Positions 1 through 8,520 of a stretch of DNA of 41,997 bases are shown piece by piece. The position numbers and the translations under genes are program-made. The stretch's first letter is position 1; each line of letters begins with the position of its first letter. Source of the DNA: an uncultured bacterium (lineage in GTDB: Bacteria; Krumholzibacteriota; Krumholzibacteriia; LZORAL124-64-63); contig CALEMW010000166.1 in NCBI GenBank assembly GCA_937910695.1, forward strand, positions 1 through 41,997, read 5' to 3'. The notes under the pieces are model-generated. The model did no database searches, was not told the origin of the DNA, and saw only the letters and a list, made by a program, of their open reading frames with translations.

Positions 1-234
1 TATGAGGCAGACATTCATGTGTTTGCGGATTGTGGGGGGACGGATGGGGATCCGGGCGCAGGTGATACAGCTCCTGCAAAAGACAATGATGCTGTTGTCG
101 TCGTAGTTCAACTATTCCACAGCCAGTGGATATCATTTACTGAACCGTTGAATATTCAGCGTAGTGTTGAAGGCAATAGGCTCCAGTTAGTTATTAACTC
201 TGATACTCAGAGAGGCGACTTTAATGAGCATTGA
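1..234 (+). CDS. Possible 3' end of an upstream small ORF, partial
   Basis: The reading frame is open across the left edge of the window and stops at 234, so only the last 77 codons are visible. A GTG at 19 is available inside it, but the true start is probably outside. The visible protein is acidic near its beginning, has a run of five valines and resembles no family I recognise. It overlaps the following sigma-54 activator gene by 11 bases, which would fit translational coupling. The DNA is AT-rich compared with the rest of the window, as is the first part of the next gene. It may be non-coding; I give it as a possible gene only. Confidence 0.35.
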   Translation, partial: YEADIHVFADCGGTDGDPGAGDTAPAKDNDAVVVVVQLFHSQWISFTEPLNIQRSVEGNRLQLVINSDTQRGDFNEH

Positions 235-2701
235 CGCTCTATTAATAAAGTGTAATGGCCGATCTCTGTTCAGTAGCACTGAGTTCTCTCAGCTACAAAT
301 GTTATACGATACTGAACAATATGAACAATGTCGACTTCAGTGTATGCATTCATTGCTGAATTATAGTTATGTGGAGCATAGTGATAACACTATTGCTGAT
401 GTTGTTCGATTGATGTGTTGGTCGTTATATCGATGTGGACTTTATGAAGAAGCGGAGCGTTATATTGAACTAGCATCTGCTAATACTATATTCAAACCAT
501 CAGATCCATGGGTGGAAGCTTTGAGGGGGTGGCTTCTTGTTAAGAGAGGTAAGTTCCGTTTGGCTTTGGAGAACACGCGAAGCATAATTAAGCGTGTCAA
601 ATCATATGGCAACACAGATTCTATTGCTCATTTGTTAATGCTGCGTGGAGTTGTTCAGTATCGACTTGGCGCAATGGCATATGCTGTTGATGATCTAACA
701 AACTCAATAAGCATGGCACGTATCACCGGAGATACTATTACTGAGTGTCATGCAACGAATTCATATGGGTTGGTATTGATGACTCAGGGTGATTACGCTG
801 CATCGAGTCGAGTATTGAAAATAGCCCTGGGGAAAACCAAACAAGTAGTACAGCCGAGGAAAATGGTTCATGTATTAATCAACCTGACTATTGTGGAGCA
901 GAAACGCGGCGCATTTCGAGAATCGCATTTGTGTTGTTGTGAGGCCTCAAAATTACTTGATGCACAAGCGGATCAAAGCCATCGTGTTGCGCTGAGAATT
1001 CTAGAGCTTCGCGGACTGCACTATGTTGGTGAGGATGAAAATGCTCGGCAAGGTGCGTTGAAACTTCTTAATCAGCATGGGGTGGAATGTGAGAGCCGTT
1101 ATGAACCTCTGATCCTAGAATTGTTAGGTGATATTGCACTATCCGAAACAAAAAACGAGTCTGCCACCCGCTACTACACCCGAGCCCTATCCCTAGGCCG
1201 CGCCCTGGCCCCGGAAGGCGATATTGTCGCTGAGTGTCTCCGTCGTCTCGCTTCTACTCGTCTTCAAGCCGGGGAACCGTTCGAAGCCATCCCTCTGTTG
1301 AAGGAGGCCATTGAAGCCTGTGAGAAATGCGGGGAACGATATGAGATCGGGATTGCTCATCGTCACCTTTCTCAGGCTTATAGGGAACTTGATAACCATA
1401 AGCAGGCGCTGAATCACAGTCGTTTGTCCGTTGATCACTTCAAGGAAATGGGAGCTCGTCTTGAGCTCGCTCACTCTTTGCTTGAAGCGGCTAGGGCTAG
1501 GCACGCATGGTTCTCTTTGCAAGCCAACGACATCGAAATAGGACTGCATGCAGCGCAGGATAGTCCGTACACGCACCTCGAAGAAGCGTGGAGCTATGCT
1601 ATCGAGGCATTCCATGCTTATGCCGATGTGGATTATGCCCATGGACAAAACAACTGCGAGCAATTGATGGATGTGATGCGTCGAGAAAGCACACCTGTCT
1701 GGCTCAGAAAAACGCCATCAGAGCGCTCAAAGGTTGATCAAACAGTCGACAACAAGCCATTCATCGCTTCGTCGCCGAGCATGAAGAAGCTGATGACCAT
1801 GGTTGAAATATCGGCCTCAACGATCGAGCCGGTTCTTGTGACCGGCGAGACTGGGACCGGCAAGGAACTCATTGCGCACATGGTTCATGAAATGGGCGCT
1901 CGGGCTGGGGCCCCCTTTGTGCCTGTCAACTGCGCGGCCATTCCTGAGTCCCTCTTTGAACGTGAGTTCTTCGGTCATGCCAAGGGTGCATATACTGGGG
2001 CAGAGGATGCCAAACCAGGTTTATGTGAGGAAGCCGACGGGGGAACTCTCTTTCTCGACGAAATCGGCGATATGCCCTCATATCTCCAGGTCAAACTCCT
2101 GCGTTTGTTGCAGGAAGGCACCTATCGAAGACTTGGAGATCCTCAAGAGAGACGTGTCGATCTGCGCATCATCGCTGCGACCAATGCGCCGCTTCCAGAA
2201 TTGATAGCGGGGGGCAAGTTCCGGCAGGATCTATACTATCGTCTCCAAACGCTGGAAATGAGAATCCCTCCGTTGAGAGAACGGCCGGAGGACCTTGTCG
2301 ACTTGATGTCGCTGTTCATCTCCAGAGCCTTGGGTGAGAGTATTGCGCCCGGCAAACTCTTCGACCGCACAGTCATGGCCGTATTCCGCCGCTATCCTTG
2401 GCCCGGTAATGTCCGCGAGCTCGAAGCGATGACCCGTCGCATGGCTTTGCTCGCCCGGTACAATGGAAAGGCCACCGCCGATCTGCTTCCAGATCAGCTT
2501 TCCCCATGGCTCGACAAACGTCCCGAATCCCGTGGCTGTCTCAGCCTCACCGCCCACATCGCCGCCGCTGAACGCGAACGCATCGGCCATGCCCTCGTGC
2601 TGAACTCCGGCAACCGCAGCGAAGCCGCCCGCGCCCTCGGCATCTCCCGCAACCAGCTCTACCGCAAGATGGAGAAGCTGGGTATCCGCGCTCCCAAGTA
2701 A
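224..2701 (+). CDS. TPR-domain sigma-54-dependent transcriptional activator
   Basis: An 825-residue bacterial enhancer-binding protein predicted to open sigma-54 RNA polymerase promoters. The first ~440 residues look like consecutive TPR helices and replace the usual receiver or GAF sensor. The AAA+ domain spans about 515-745: Walker A GETGTGKE near 540-547, the sigma-54-contacting loop GAYTGA near 588-593 (Y for the common F), Walker [11 protein letters not shown] near 606-615, an arginine-finger region RQDLYYRL, and [10 protein letters not shown] Fis-type helix-turn-helix closes the protein at about 790-820 ([19 protein letters not shown]). No phosphoacceptor domain is visible, so the signal is probably a protein or peptide ligand of the TPRs (inference). 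The first ~310 codons are AT-rich with different codon choice from the GC-rich remainder, suggesting a mosaic gene. No convincing sigma-54 target site was found in the window. Confidence 0.93.
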   Translation: MSIDALLIKCNGRSLFSSTEFSQLQMLYDTEQYEQCRLQCMHSLLNYSYVEHSDNTIADVVRLMCWSLYRCGLYEEAERYIELASANTIFKPSDPWVEALRGWLLVKRGKFRLALENTRSIIKRVKSYGNTDSIAHLLMLRGVVQYRLGAMAYAVDDLTNSISMARITGDTITECHATNSYGLVLMTQGDYAASSRVLKIALGKTKQVVQPRKMVHVLINLTIVEQKRGAFRESHLCCCEASKLLDAQADQSHRVALRILELRGLHYVGEDENARQGALKLLNQHGVECESRYEPLILELLGDIALSETKNESATRYYTRALSLGRALAPEGDIVAECLRRLASTRLQAGEPFEAIPLLKEAIEACEKCGERYEIGIAHRHLSQAYRELDNHKQALNHSRLSVDHFKEMGARLELAHSLLEAARARHAWFSLQANDIEIGLHAAQDSPYTHLEEAWSYAIEAFHAYADVDYAHGQNNCEQLMDVMRRESTPVWLRKTPSERSKVDQTVDNKPFIASSPSMKKLMTMVEISASTIEPVLVTGETGTGKELIAHMVHEMGARAGAPFVPVNCAAIPESLFEREFFGHAKGAYTGAEDAKPGLCEEADGGTLFLDEIGDMPSYLQVKLLRLLQEGTYRRLGDPQERRVDLRIIAATNAPLPELIAGGKFRQDLYYRLQTLEMRIPPLRERPEDLVDLMSLFISRALGESIAPGKLFDRTVMAVFRRYPWPGNVRELEAMTRRMALLARYNGKATADLLPDQLSPWLDKRPESRGCLSLTAHIAAAERERIGHALVLNSGNRSEAARALGISRNQLYRKMEKLGIRAPK

Positions 2702-2769
2702 GCCAAAGCCAGCGGTCCTTGGCTCATTCCCTCATTGGCTCATCATGAAGGCCGGCGATCAAGTTGGGC

Positions 2770-2799
2770 TGGACCTCGCCAACCCAGATCCCCTACAGT
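2770..2799 (+). promoter_or_regulatory. Putative sigma-70-type promoter for the 2850 gene
   Basis: TGGACC at 2770-2775 and TACAGT at 2794-2799 are separated by 18 bases, about 50 bases before the start codon at 2850. The boxes resemble other putative promoters in this window (TGGACA with TACCTT at 31779-31807). The match is partial and no transcript evidence is available. Confidence 0.3.
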
Positions 2800-2849
2800 T
2801 CCAGAGATCCCAATCGACCCAATTGGATATCGAACCTGGAGGACTCCCG

Positions 2850-3512
2850 ATGCGCAACCCCAGAATGCTTGCTGCATGCTTTCTGATCGCCTTAGTCGCG
2901 GGGACCGCCACCGCCCAACTCCACCCAGTGACCGGCGACCTTTTTATCGACATCGGCTGGGCTCGGTTCGACCTCGACGGCGAGTTCGACGATTCGCTGC
3001 TGCTGACCTCGACCACCCAGGTGGTCAACGTGCCCGAAGTGCTCGAAGCCGAGGGCCTCAACTTCTCCTTCGGCCGGGCCTGGAACCAGGGTGGGCTCTC
3101 GTTCTTCTACTTCACCGCCAACCCCGAAACGGTCTCGTTGCTCGGCGACCAGGACTCCCGCTATCACCTCTACGGCATGGACGTCTACGGGCTGCCTTTC
3201 GCCAAGAAGGACCGCAGCCAGGTCGTCAACTTCCTGCTCCGCGGCAGCATGTCGCTGACCTCGCTGGGCATCGACGACAGCGCCAGCGACGGCATCGTGG
3301 TCAAGGACGCCACCTTCCGCGGCTTCGCCGCCGCCCTGGGCGCCGGCGTGCTGGTCCATGTGGGATCGTTCGGCCAGATCATCGCGGAGTACGATCGGCG
3401 CTGGATGTGGTATGCGACGGTGGAAGGAACCGCCGACGAACCCATCGACATGGAAGACAACATCTCCCTGTCGACCGATTTCGTGAAGGTGAGCTTCAGC
3501 TTCTTCCTGTGA
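2850..3512 (+). CDS. Exported protein, probably a small outer-membrane beta-barrel
   Basis: A 220-residue protein. The ATG at 2850 is chosen because GGAGGA lies seven bases upstream and a clear signal peptide begins there (basic MRNPR, hydrophobic ACFLIALVAG, likely cleavage after TATA near residue 22). An in-frame ATG at 2745 would add 35 non-signal residues and is rejected. The mature part has alternating polar and hydrophobic residues, many aromatics and glycines, and ends in VKVSFSFFL, a typical last strand of an outer-membrane barrel. I do not recognise a specific family. A role as a porin-like or structural surface protein is inference. It stands alone, followed by a strong hairpin. Confidence 0.7.
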   Translation: MRNPRMLAACFLIALVAGTATAQLHPVTGDLFIDIGWARFDLDGEFDDSLLLTSTTQVVNVPEVLEAEGLNFSFGRAWNQGGLSFFYFTANPETVSLLGDQDSRYHLYGMDVYGLPFAKKDRSQVVNFLLRGSMSLTSLGIDDSASDGIVVKDATFRGFAAALGAGVLVHVGSFGQIIAEYDRRWMWYATVEGTADEPIDMEDNISLSTDFVKVSFSFFL

Positions 3513-3612
3513 CGTGTCGGGAGAGACATCGCGTAAGACGGGCCCGAGCGGAGAAACGAATCTGATGTCCGCGCGGTGACCACCCATCCACCCGCGGGTC
3601 CGTGACTTGACG

Positions 3613-3647
3613 CGACCGGGCTCACCTTCCGAGGTGAGCCCGGGTCG
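3613..3647 (+). terminator. GC-rich terminator-like hairpin
   Basis: The arms 3613-3627 and 3632-3647 pair over 15 bases with one bulged G around a four-base loop (TCCG). The hairpin lies 100 bases after the stop codon of the 2850 gene. The downstream side is TTGTTGG, so the T-run is weak. Confidence 0.6.
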
Positions 3648-3776
3648 TTGTTGGCGGTATCATCCTTGCTCCTGCCTGATGGCCGACCGGGTCGCGAATC
3701 CTTTCAGAACGTTCTAATATGTTGTCGTAATGAGAGATCCTGTAAAGACGAGTCCCAGTCATTGAGGAGGAACATC

Positions 3777-4190
3777 GTGTCTTTCGCCAAAAACACATCT
3801 GTAATGCTCCTGGTTGTATCAATCTGCACGATCTTCGGTGCTGTCGGCTGCGACTCCGACCCGGTCAGTCCCGGCGTCCAGCCCGAGATCATCAACGGCA
3901 CCCAGTCCTTCGAATTCCAGGTCACGGCCGTGAGCAACTTCACCGGGTCGTGGAGCTACACCTGGGACAACGCCAGCACCTTCGCTGCGGTCGATCACTC
4001 CACCGTGCTGAGCGGCGGTACGGCGACCCTGGTCATCGCCGACGCTTCAGGCACCCAGGTCTACAGCCGCTCGCTGACCGAGGACGGCAGCTTCTCGACC
4101 GCCGTCGGCGCGGCGGGGGACTGGACCATCACCGTCACCCTCGATCACGCCACCGGCGACCTCAACTTCCGGGTCCAGGAAGGGACCTGA
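3777..4190 (+). CDS. Small secreted lipoprotein of unknown function
   Basis: A 137-residue protein starting at GTG 3777, preceded by GAGGAGGA at 3764-3771. Residues 8-24 form a hydrophobic signal segment ending in AVGC, so Cys25 is the likely lipid-attachment site. The mature part (GTQSFEFQVTAVSNF, then alternating beta-strand-like residues) looks like a single immunoglobulin-like or jelly-roll beta-sandwich. No catalytic motif is visible. It sits alone between two exported proteins on the same strand. The palindrome AGAACGTTCT at 3706-3715 lies about 60 bases upstream of the start and could be an operator. Function is unknown; the lipoprotein assignment is fairly secure. Confidence 0.75.
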   Translation: MSFAKNTSVMLLVVSICTIFGAVGCDSDPVSPGVQPEIINGTQSFEFQVTAVSNFTGSWSYTWDNASTFAAVDHSTVLSGGTATLVIADASGTQVYSRSLTEDGSFSTAVGAAGDWTITVTLDHATGDLNFRVQEGT

Positions 4191-4219
4191 TCCCCGTGAC
4201 GATCCCCGGGGCCTGGTGG

Positions 4220-4248
4220 TTGCGCCGGCCCCCCGGCTCCGTTAGGTT
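4220..4248 (+). promoter_or_regulatory. Putative promoter for the 4273 gene
   Basis: TTGCGC at 4220-4225 and TAGGTT at 4243-4248 are separated by 17 bases. The predicted transcript start near 4255 would leave an 18-base leader containing GGAGGA. Confidence 0.35.
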
Positions 4249-4272
4249 GCACGCAACCACACGGAGGATCCC

Positions 4273-5148
4273 TTGTCCAATCGCCGCCTCATCACCGTTG
4301 CGCTGCCGGTTCTGTTCGTCTCGGCCTGCGCCTTCGCCCAACTCGATCTGCCCTGGGACGACGACGACGATCTCTGGGACGACGACCACGACAGCCGCTC
4401 GGTCGAGGAGATCCTCGCCTCCGGCCCTGAAATCCGCGATCCCTTCTTCGAGATCTGCCTCGGCCTGGTCCAAGGCGATTCGCTGGGCGTATGGACCGGC
4501 GATGAACTCGCCGCACGTATTGCCGCCACCGGCCGCGAATCCAAGCTCCCTATCGATCTTGTCGACCGCATCGAACGCGAAGCCCTGCCTTTCGCGCAGT
4601 GGCAACACCGCCATTCCAGCCAGGCCCGGCGCATCGTCCGCATGGTCATGCGCGACGACATCGACCTGCCTTTGCCGTACAGCATCCTCGGCTATCATCC
4701 CGGCACCCTGTACGTATCCCGGATGGTGGAATTCCTCGAATGGAATCTGGGCTCGCCGAACATGAGCTACTACAACAAGGTGGCCATGAACCTGACCAGC
4801 GAGAACCTGACCGCCCTCGAGCTGCGCGAAGGCTGGGTCGTGCTCGACGTGGACGGCTGGCTCGACCGTCTGCTCGGCAAGAAGCTCGACGACACCTGGA
4901 TGGAGGCCTTCGTGCTGGGCCGTGTGTGGGGGAGCGGTGATCCGCTGGAGGACGGCATGCAGGGGCTGGCGTTGGGGCGCTCGCGCAAGGGACGGCCGTT
5001 GACCGGCTCCTTCGACTTCCGCAACGACAAGGTGTTGCCCAATGGGCGTTCGCTGGCCGGAGCGCTTGCAGCAGCAGCTCGGCCGGTGGCGGCGCCTTAC
5101 GAAGAGAGGGTTGAGGGACGAGCCTGGAGTTGGCCGCGGGGGCGTTAG
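4273..5148 (+). CDS. Exported protein of unknown function with Asp-rich N-terminus
   Basis: A 291-residue protein starting at TTG 4273 with GGAGGA at 4263-4268. Residues 5-22 form a signal peptide. Cleavage after AFA is likely, although VSAC at 16-19 could also act as a lipobox. Directly after it comes a strikingly acidic patch (DDDDDLWDDDHD, about residues 29-40), possibly metal-binding. The rest is mixed charged and helical with no recognised catalytic motif or transmembrane segment. The last ~25 residues are rich in Ala, Arg and Gly and may be less structured. I do not recognise the family. Confidence 0.7.
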   Translation: MSNRRLITVALPVLFVSACAFAQLDLPWDDDDDLWDDDHDSRSVEEILASGPEIRDPFFEICLGLVQGDSLGVWTGDELAARIAATGRESKLPIDLVDRIEREALPFAQWQHRHSSQARRIVRMVMRDDIDLPLPYSILGYHPGTLYVSRMVEFLEWNLGSPNMSYYNKVAMNLTSENLTALELREGWVVLDVDGWLDRLLGKKLDDTWMEAFVLGRVWGSGDPLEDGMQGLALGRSRKGRPLTGSFDFRNDKVLPNGRSLAGALAAAARPVAAPYEERVEGRAWSWPRGR

Positions 5149-5175
5149 CAGGGCAGCTCAGCTGAGAATAGGTAA

Positions 5176-5202
5176 GGGCCCGCCGTGCGCAACGACGGGC
5201 CC
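5176..5202 (+). terminator. Terminator-like hairpin after the 4273 gene
   Basis: GGGCCCGCCG (5176-5185) pairs with CGACGGGCCC (5193-5202) over ten bases with one internal mismatch and a seven-base loop, 27 bases after the stop codon. No T-run follows. Confidence 0.5.
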
Positions 5203-5307
5203 CGACCCGGGCGAGCCATGATGGTGGGCGTCATGGTGACTCCATCATAGCATATTTGATGAATAGAAAACAATTACCATACGTCATAATATGCCTAGAT
5301 GGTTGGC

Positions 5308-5336
5308 ATGACAGAGGACTCGACGGGTGCTATCTT
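5308..5336 (+). promoter_or_regulatory. Promoter placing the acylphosphatase start at about +1
   Basis: ATGACA at 5308-5313 (five of six consensus bases) and TATCTT at 5331-5336 are exactly 17 bases apart. The start codon at 5343 lies six bases after the -10 box, where transcription itself would begin, and no Shine-Dalgarno sequence is present. The sequence therefore predicts a leaderless transcript. Confidence 0.55.
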
Positions 5337-5342
5337 GGGCCC

Positions 5343-5633
5343 ATGGAATCTGAAAACATACGAGACAGGGCCTGCATCACCGTTTCCGGACGTGTTCAGG
5401 GCGTGGGTTACCGCTGGTTGGTCAAGACCGCCGCCGACGCCGCCGGCGTCGTGGGGACCGTGCGGAACCTGGCCGACGGTTCGGTGGAGATCGTGGCTGA
5501 GGCGGAACAGGAAATCCTCACTGTGTTTGTCGGTACGGTTTACCGTGGACCTCCTGCGGGCGAAGTGCGCGACATGACCGTGATCTGGTCCCCGGGCGAA
5601 AGCGACTGGACCGACTTCAGGATCGTGCCATGA
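5343..5633 (+). CDS. acyP: Acylphosphatase
   Basis: A 96-residue cytoplasmic enzyme of the normal family length that hydrolyses acyl phosphates such as acetyl phosphate to carboxylate and phosphate (EC 3.6.1.7). The signature GRVQGVGYR is at 16-24, with Arg24 as phosphate-binding residue. VRNLADGSVE at 40-49 supplies the catalytic Asn42. The ATG at 5343 gives the standard N-terminus; an in-frame ATG at 5256 would add 29 residues not seen in the family. There is no ribosome-binding site before 5343 and a promoter ends six bases upstream, so the message is probably leaderless. The stop overlaps the next gene by four bases. A link to acetyl phosphate made by the pta/ackA pair elsewhere in this window is possible but inferential. 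Confidence 0.93.
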   Translation: MESENIRDRACITVSGRVQGVGYRWLVKTAADAAGVVGTVRNLADGSVEIVAEAEQEILTVFVGTVYRGPPAGEVRDMTVIWSPGESDWTDFRIVP

Positions 5634-6526
5634 TCGACCGCCGCCTGCTGGTGGCCGTCGACGTGGACGGCACCCTCATCAACACCGAATTCGAAGACCA
5701 CGTGCGCGCACCGGAGGCGGCCGCCATCCGGCGCGTCCGCGATGCCGGGCACGTGCTGGCCCTCTGCACCGGACGCAACGCCCGTTCGGCGGCCCTGATC
5801 GTCGACGGCGCCGACGGCGCTCTGGCCGGGGCACCGCAGGTGCTGCTCAATGGAGCCCTGGTGCTGGGAGAGGGCGATGGCCGCGTGCTGCGGTCGCTGG
5901 GATTGTCGCGGGCCGTGATGACCGAGATCGTGAGCCTGTTCCGCGAAGCGGGCGTGATGCCCCTGGTCTTCGGTGCCGACGAAGGCGGCGGCACCGTCTG
6001 GCTCGAACCCATGGAGCCCAACGCGGTGCTGGCCCGCTACCTGTCGCGGCGCCGCGACACGGTCGGAGCGGTGACGGTGGTCGACGATCTGATCGCGGCC
6101 CTGCCCGAGACGGCCCAGGAAGTCGGTACCATCGACGTCACCGAGAAGGTCGAGGCCCTGAAGCGGGCTGTCGAAAAGCGCTTTGGCAACGACGTCTGGA
6201 TTGTGAACACGGAATCGATGCTCGAACGGGAACGGTACCGCTGGCTCGAGGTGTTGCCGCCCAACTGCAACAAGGGCACGGGGCTGACCCTTCTTGCAGA
6301 CGAAATGGGCGTACCGCGGGAGCGCATCGTGGCCATTGGCGACAATTACAACGACCTCGACATGTTCCTGGCGGCGGGTCACAGTGTCGCGATGGGCAAC
6401 GCCCCCGACGACGTGCGCGAATTGGCCGATCGGGTGGCACCCCACGTGGCCGACAGCGGCGCCGCGGCGATCCTCGAGGAGATCGCCGACGGTCTCTGGC
6501 CCCCAGTCCCGAACCAAGGAGTCTGA
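5630..6526 (+). CDS. HAD-superfamily phosphatase, Cof-type
   Basis: A 298-residue cytoplasmic hydrolase of the Cof/sucrose-phosphatase-like HAD subfamily. The motifs are complete: VDVDGTL with nucleophile Asp11 and Asp13, CTGRN with Thr47, Lys215 in NKGTGL, and GDNYNDLDM with Asp238 and Asp242. The region between about 75 and 200 is the C2-type cap. The substrate cannot be read from the sequence; relatives dephosphorylate sugar phosphates, nucleotides or flavin and pyridoxal phosphates. It overlaps acylphosphatase by four bases (ATGA), so the two are almost certainly cotranscribed and coupled. The following PLP enzyme makes pyridoxal phosphate chemistry a tempting but unproved link. Confidence 0.9.
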   Translation: MIDRRLLVAVDVDGTLINTEFEDHVRAPEAAAIRRVRDAGHVLALCTGRNARSAALIVDGADGALAGAPQVLLNGALVLGEGDGRVLRSLGLSRAVMTEIVSLFREAGVMPLVFGADEGGGTVWLEPMEPNAVLARYLSRRRDTVGAVTVVDDLIAALPETAQEVGTIDVTEKVEALKRAVEKRFGNDVWIVNTESMLERERYRWLEVLPPNCNKGTGLTLLADEMGVPRERIVAIGDNYNDLDMFLAAGHSVAMGNAPDDVRELADRVAPHVADSGAAAILEEIADGLWPPVPNQGV

Positions 6527-6527
6527 G

Positions 6528-8060
6528 GTGGAACGCTGGCGCGACGGCTGGGACGAGGACGAATTCCGCAGCTACGGCTACGCGTTCGTGGACCTCATGG
6601 CCGAGTACATGAACGGCCTCGAGGGACGGCGCGTGTACGGCCCCGTTTCGCCCGCCGGGCTCGACGACTTCTTCGCCGAAGATCTGCCAGAAGAGGGCCA
6701 TTCCCTCGACGAGATCATGCAGGACTGCCGTGCCCGCATCTTCCCCAACTCCATGGCCATCGGCAGCCGCCGCTACTTCGGCATGATGAATCCGTCGCCG
6801 CTGCCCGTGGCGATCTTCGCCGACGCCCTGTGCTCGGCCATGAACCAGAACGCGGCTTCGTGGCGTCATGCGCCCGCGGCCACCGCCGTCGAGAAGCGCG
6901 TGATCCGCTGGCTCTGCGATATGTTCGGCCTGGGCGACACGTCGTTCGGCACGCTGGTGCCCGGGGGCTCCTTCGCCAACATCACAGGGCTCAAACTGGC
7001 CATCAACCGCAGCCTGGGGCGCGACATCGGAAGCTTCGATGACGAAGCGGCGCCCCATTTCGAGGCCATGTCGAAGCTGCGCTTCTATGTGTCGAACCAG
7101 GCCCACTACTCGTTCCGCAAGGCCGTCGACCTGCTCGGGCTCAGCCATCACCAGATGCGCAAGATCGACGAGGACGACCTCTACCGCGTGGACCTCGAGA
7201 AGCTGGAGCAGGCCGTCGAGCAGGATCTGGCCGACGGCCTGACGCCCTGCTGCATCATCGGCATCGCGGGTACCACCAACACCGGCAGCGTGGACAAGCT
7301 GGACCGCGTCGCCGACCTCGCCGAGAAGTACGGCTGTTGGTTCCACGTCGACGCGGCCTACGGCGGCGCCGTGATTCTGAGCGAGACCTACCGGGGCATG
7401 CTGCAGGGAATCGAACGGGCCGACTCGATCACCGTCGACCCGCACAAGTGGTTCTACGTGCCGTTCGAGGCCGGCGGCATCCTGGTGCGCGACGGCGACT
7501 TCCTGCGCACCTCGTTCCTGGTGCGCCCCGAGTACTACATGGAGAAGCGTGGCCCCGACGACCCTCCGGAGCACGATCCCCGCGGCTTCCACCAGGGCGA
7601 CAAGGTGAACTTCTTCCAGTACGGCATCGGGGGCAGCCGCCGCTTCAACGCCCTGAAGCTGTGGATGGCCATGAAGTGCGTGGGCCGGCGCCAGTACGGC
7701 GAGTGGGTCGAGAAAGACATGGAACTCGCCCGGGTGCTGGCCGGTTTGCTCCAGCGCACGTCCGAGTTCAAGCTGATCGGACCGAACACGTTGGGGATCT
7801 GCACCTTCCGCTGGGTACCCAACGGCGTCGTCCGCAGCGACGAGGAGATCGACCAGCTGAACCGCGATCTCCAGGCCCTGGTCGAGCGTGAGGGCGATGC
7901 CTGGTTCAGCCACACGCTTTTGAAGGACCGCGTGGCGCTGCGCGTCAACGTGGAGAACCGACACATGGAACGGGACGACATCATGCGTCTGCTGCGCGTG
8001 CTGAGAAGGGCGGCCGACCGTCTGCGTCCCGGTTCGAACGATTCCGAGGAGACTTCATGA
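6528..8060 (+). CDS. PLP-dependent group II decarboxylase (aromatic amino acid / glutamate decarboxylase-like)
   Basis: A 510-residue fold-type I PLP enzyme. It starts at GTG 6528, one base after the previous stop, with AAGGAG at 6516-6521. Visible residues are the ring-stacking His193 in NQAHYS, Asp275 in HVDAAYGGA that contacts the pyridine nitrogen, and the PLP Schiff-base Lys307 in VDPHKWFYVPFEAG. Length and motif order match the aromatic-L-amino-acid, tyrosine, histidine and glutamate decarboxylase family. The N-terminal swapped helices (FVDLMAEYMNGL) resemble the aromatic branch. The expected reaction is amino acid to amine plus carbon dioxide; the exact substrate is not assignable, and some relatives are aldehyde synthases. 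It is the third gene of an overlapping cluster and overlaps the next by four bases. Confidence 0.9.
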   Translation: MERWRDGWDEDEFRSYGYAFVDLMAEYMNGLEGRRVYGPVSPAGLDDFFAEDLPEEGHSLDEIMQDCRARIFPNSMAIGSRRYFGMMNPSPLPVAIFADALCSAMNQNAASWRHAPAATAVEKRVIRWLCDMFGLGDTSFGTLVPGGSFANITGLKLAINRSLGRDIGSFDDEAAPHFEAMSKLRFYVSNQAHYSFRKAVDLLGLSHHQMRKIDEDDLYRVDLEKLEQAVEQDLADGLTPCCIIGIAGTTNTGSVDKLDRVADLAEKYGCWFHVDAAYGGAVILSETYRGMLQGIERADSITVDPHKWFYVPFEAGGILVRDGDFLRTSFLVRPEYYMEKRGPDDPPEHDPRGFHQGDKVNFFQYGIGGSRRFNALKLWMAMKCVGRRQYGEWVEKDMELARVLAGLLQRTSEFKLIGPNTLGICTFRWVPNGVVRSDEEIDQLNRDLQALVEREGDAWFSHTLLKDRVALRVNVENRHMERDDIMRLLRVLRRAADRLRPGSNDSEETS

Positions 8061-8518
8061 AGACCGTCGTCGTGACTGCCGCTGTGATGTTGATCGTAAG
8101 CGCCTGCTTCGGCCAGGGTATGAAGGATTCATCCACCGTGGTGGCCGTGACCGCCGCCGACACGGTGTATGCTGGCGTGGGGGAGAGCGTGACCTTCACC
8201 GTGACGATGACCATCGACGAAGGCTGGCACCTCTATGCCAACGGCGATCCGCAGTATTACGGCATCTCCTTCAATCCGCCCGAGATCTTGCCGCTCGCGA
8301 ACCTGACGGTCTCCTATCCCGAAGGGCACATGGGGAAGTTCCTGGGCGAAGATGTGCGTCTGCTCGCCGCTGAGCAGACCCTCGCCGTGACCGGCATCCT
8401 CATGGTGCAGCCCGAGGAGCCCTTCGCCTTCGAGCTGGAGCTGCAGGCCTGCGACGACAAATCCTGCCTGGCGCCCGCCTGGATTCCTGTGCCTTTGACC
8501 GTCCTGCCCAAGGAGTGA
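8057..8518 (+). CDS. Exported DsbD N-terminal-domain protein (orphan)
   Basis: A 153-residue exported protein matching the periplasmic immunoglobulin-like domain at the N-terminus of the thiol:disulfide interchange protein DsbD. Evidence is the strand motif GWHLYAN (about 56-62) and the redox cysteine segment ACDDKSCLAPAWIPV, with Cys132 and Cys137. The membrane domain and C-terminal thioredoxin of full DsbD are absent, so this is an orphan acceptor of electrons or a binding domain. A signal peptide is clear. VSAC at 14-17 fits a lipobox, so it may be a lipoprotein. It overlaps the decarboxylase by four bases. No CcdA or thioredoxin partner lies nearby. Confidence 0.82.
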   Translation: MKTVVVTAAVMLIVSACFGQGMKDSSTVVAVTAADTVYAGVGESVTFTVTMTIDEGWHLYANGDPQYYGISFNPPEILPLANLTVSYPEGHMGKFLGEDVRLLAAEQTLAVTGILMVQPEEPFAFELELQACDDKSCLAPAWIPVPLTVLPKE

Positions 8519-8520
8519 CC

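Noticed and set aside
2764..2779. Possible sigma-54 site (TTGG, ten bases, GC) just downstream of the sigma-54 activator gene
   Set aside because: Only the GG and GC core fit; the intervening consensus bases are poor, and a sigma-70-type promoter overlaps the same place.
3706..3715. Reading AGAACGTTCT as a LexA box
   Set aside because: Known LexA sites have a spacer between the half-sites (for example GAAC, four bases, GTTC); here the halves are adjacent and no SOS gene follows.
6138..7964. A ~600-codon open frame antisense to the HAD and decarboxylase genes
   Set aside because: Spans the junction of two well-supported genes on the other strand and has no ribosome-binding site or recognisable domain.
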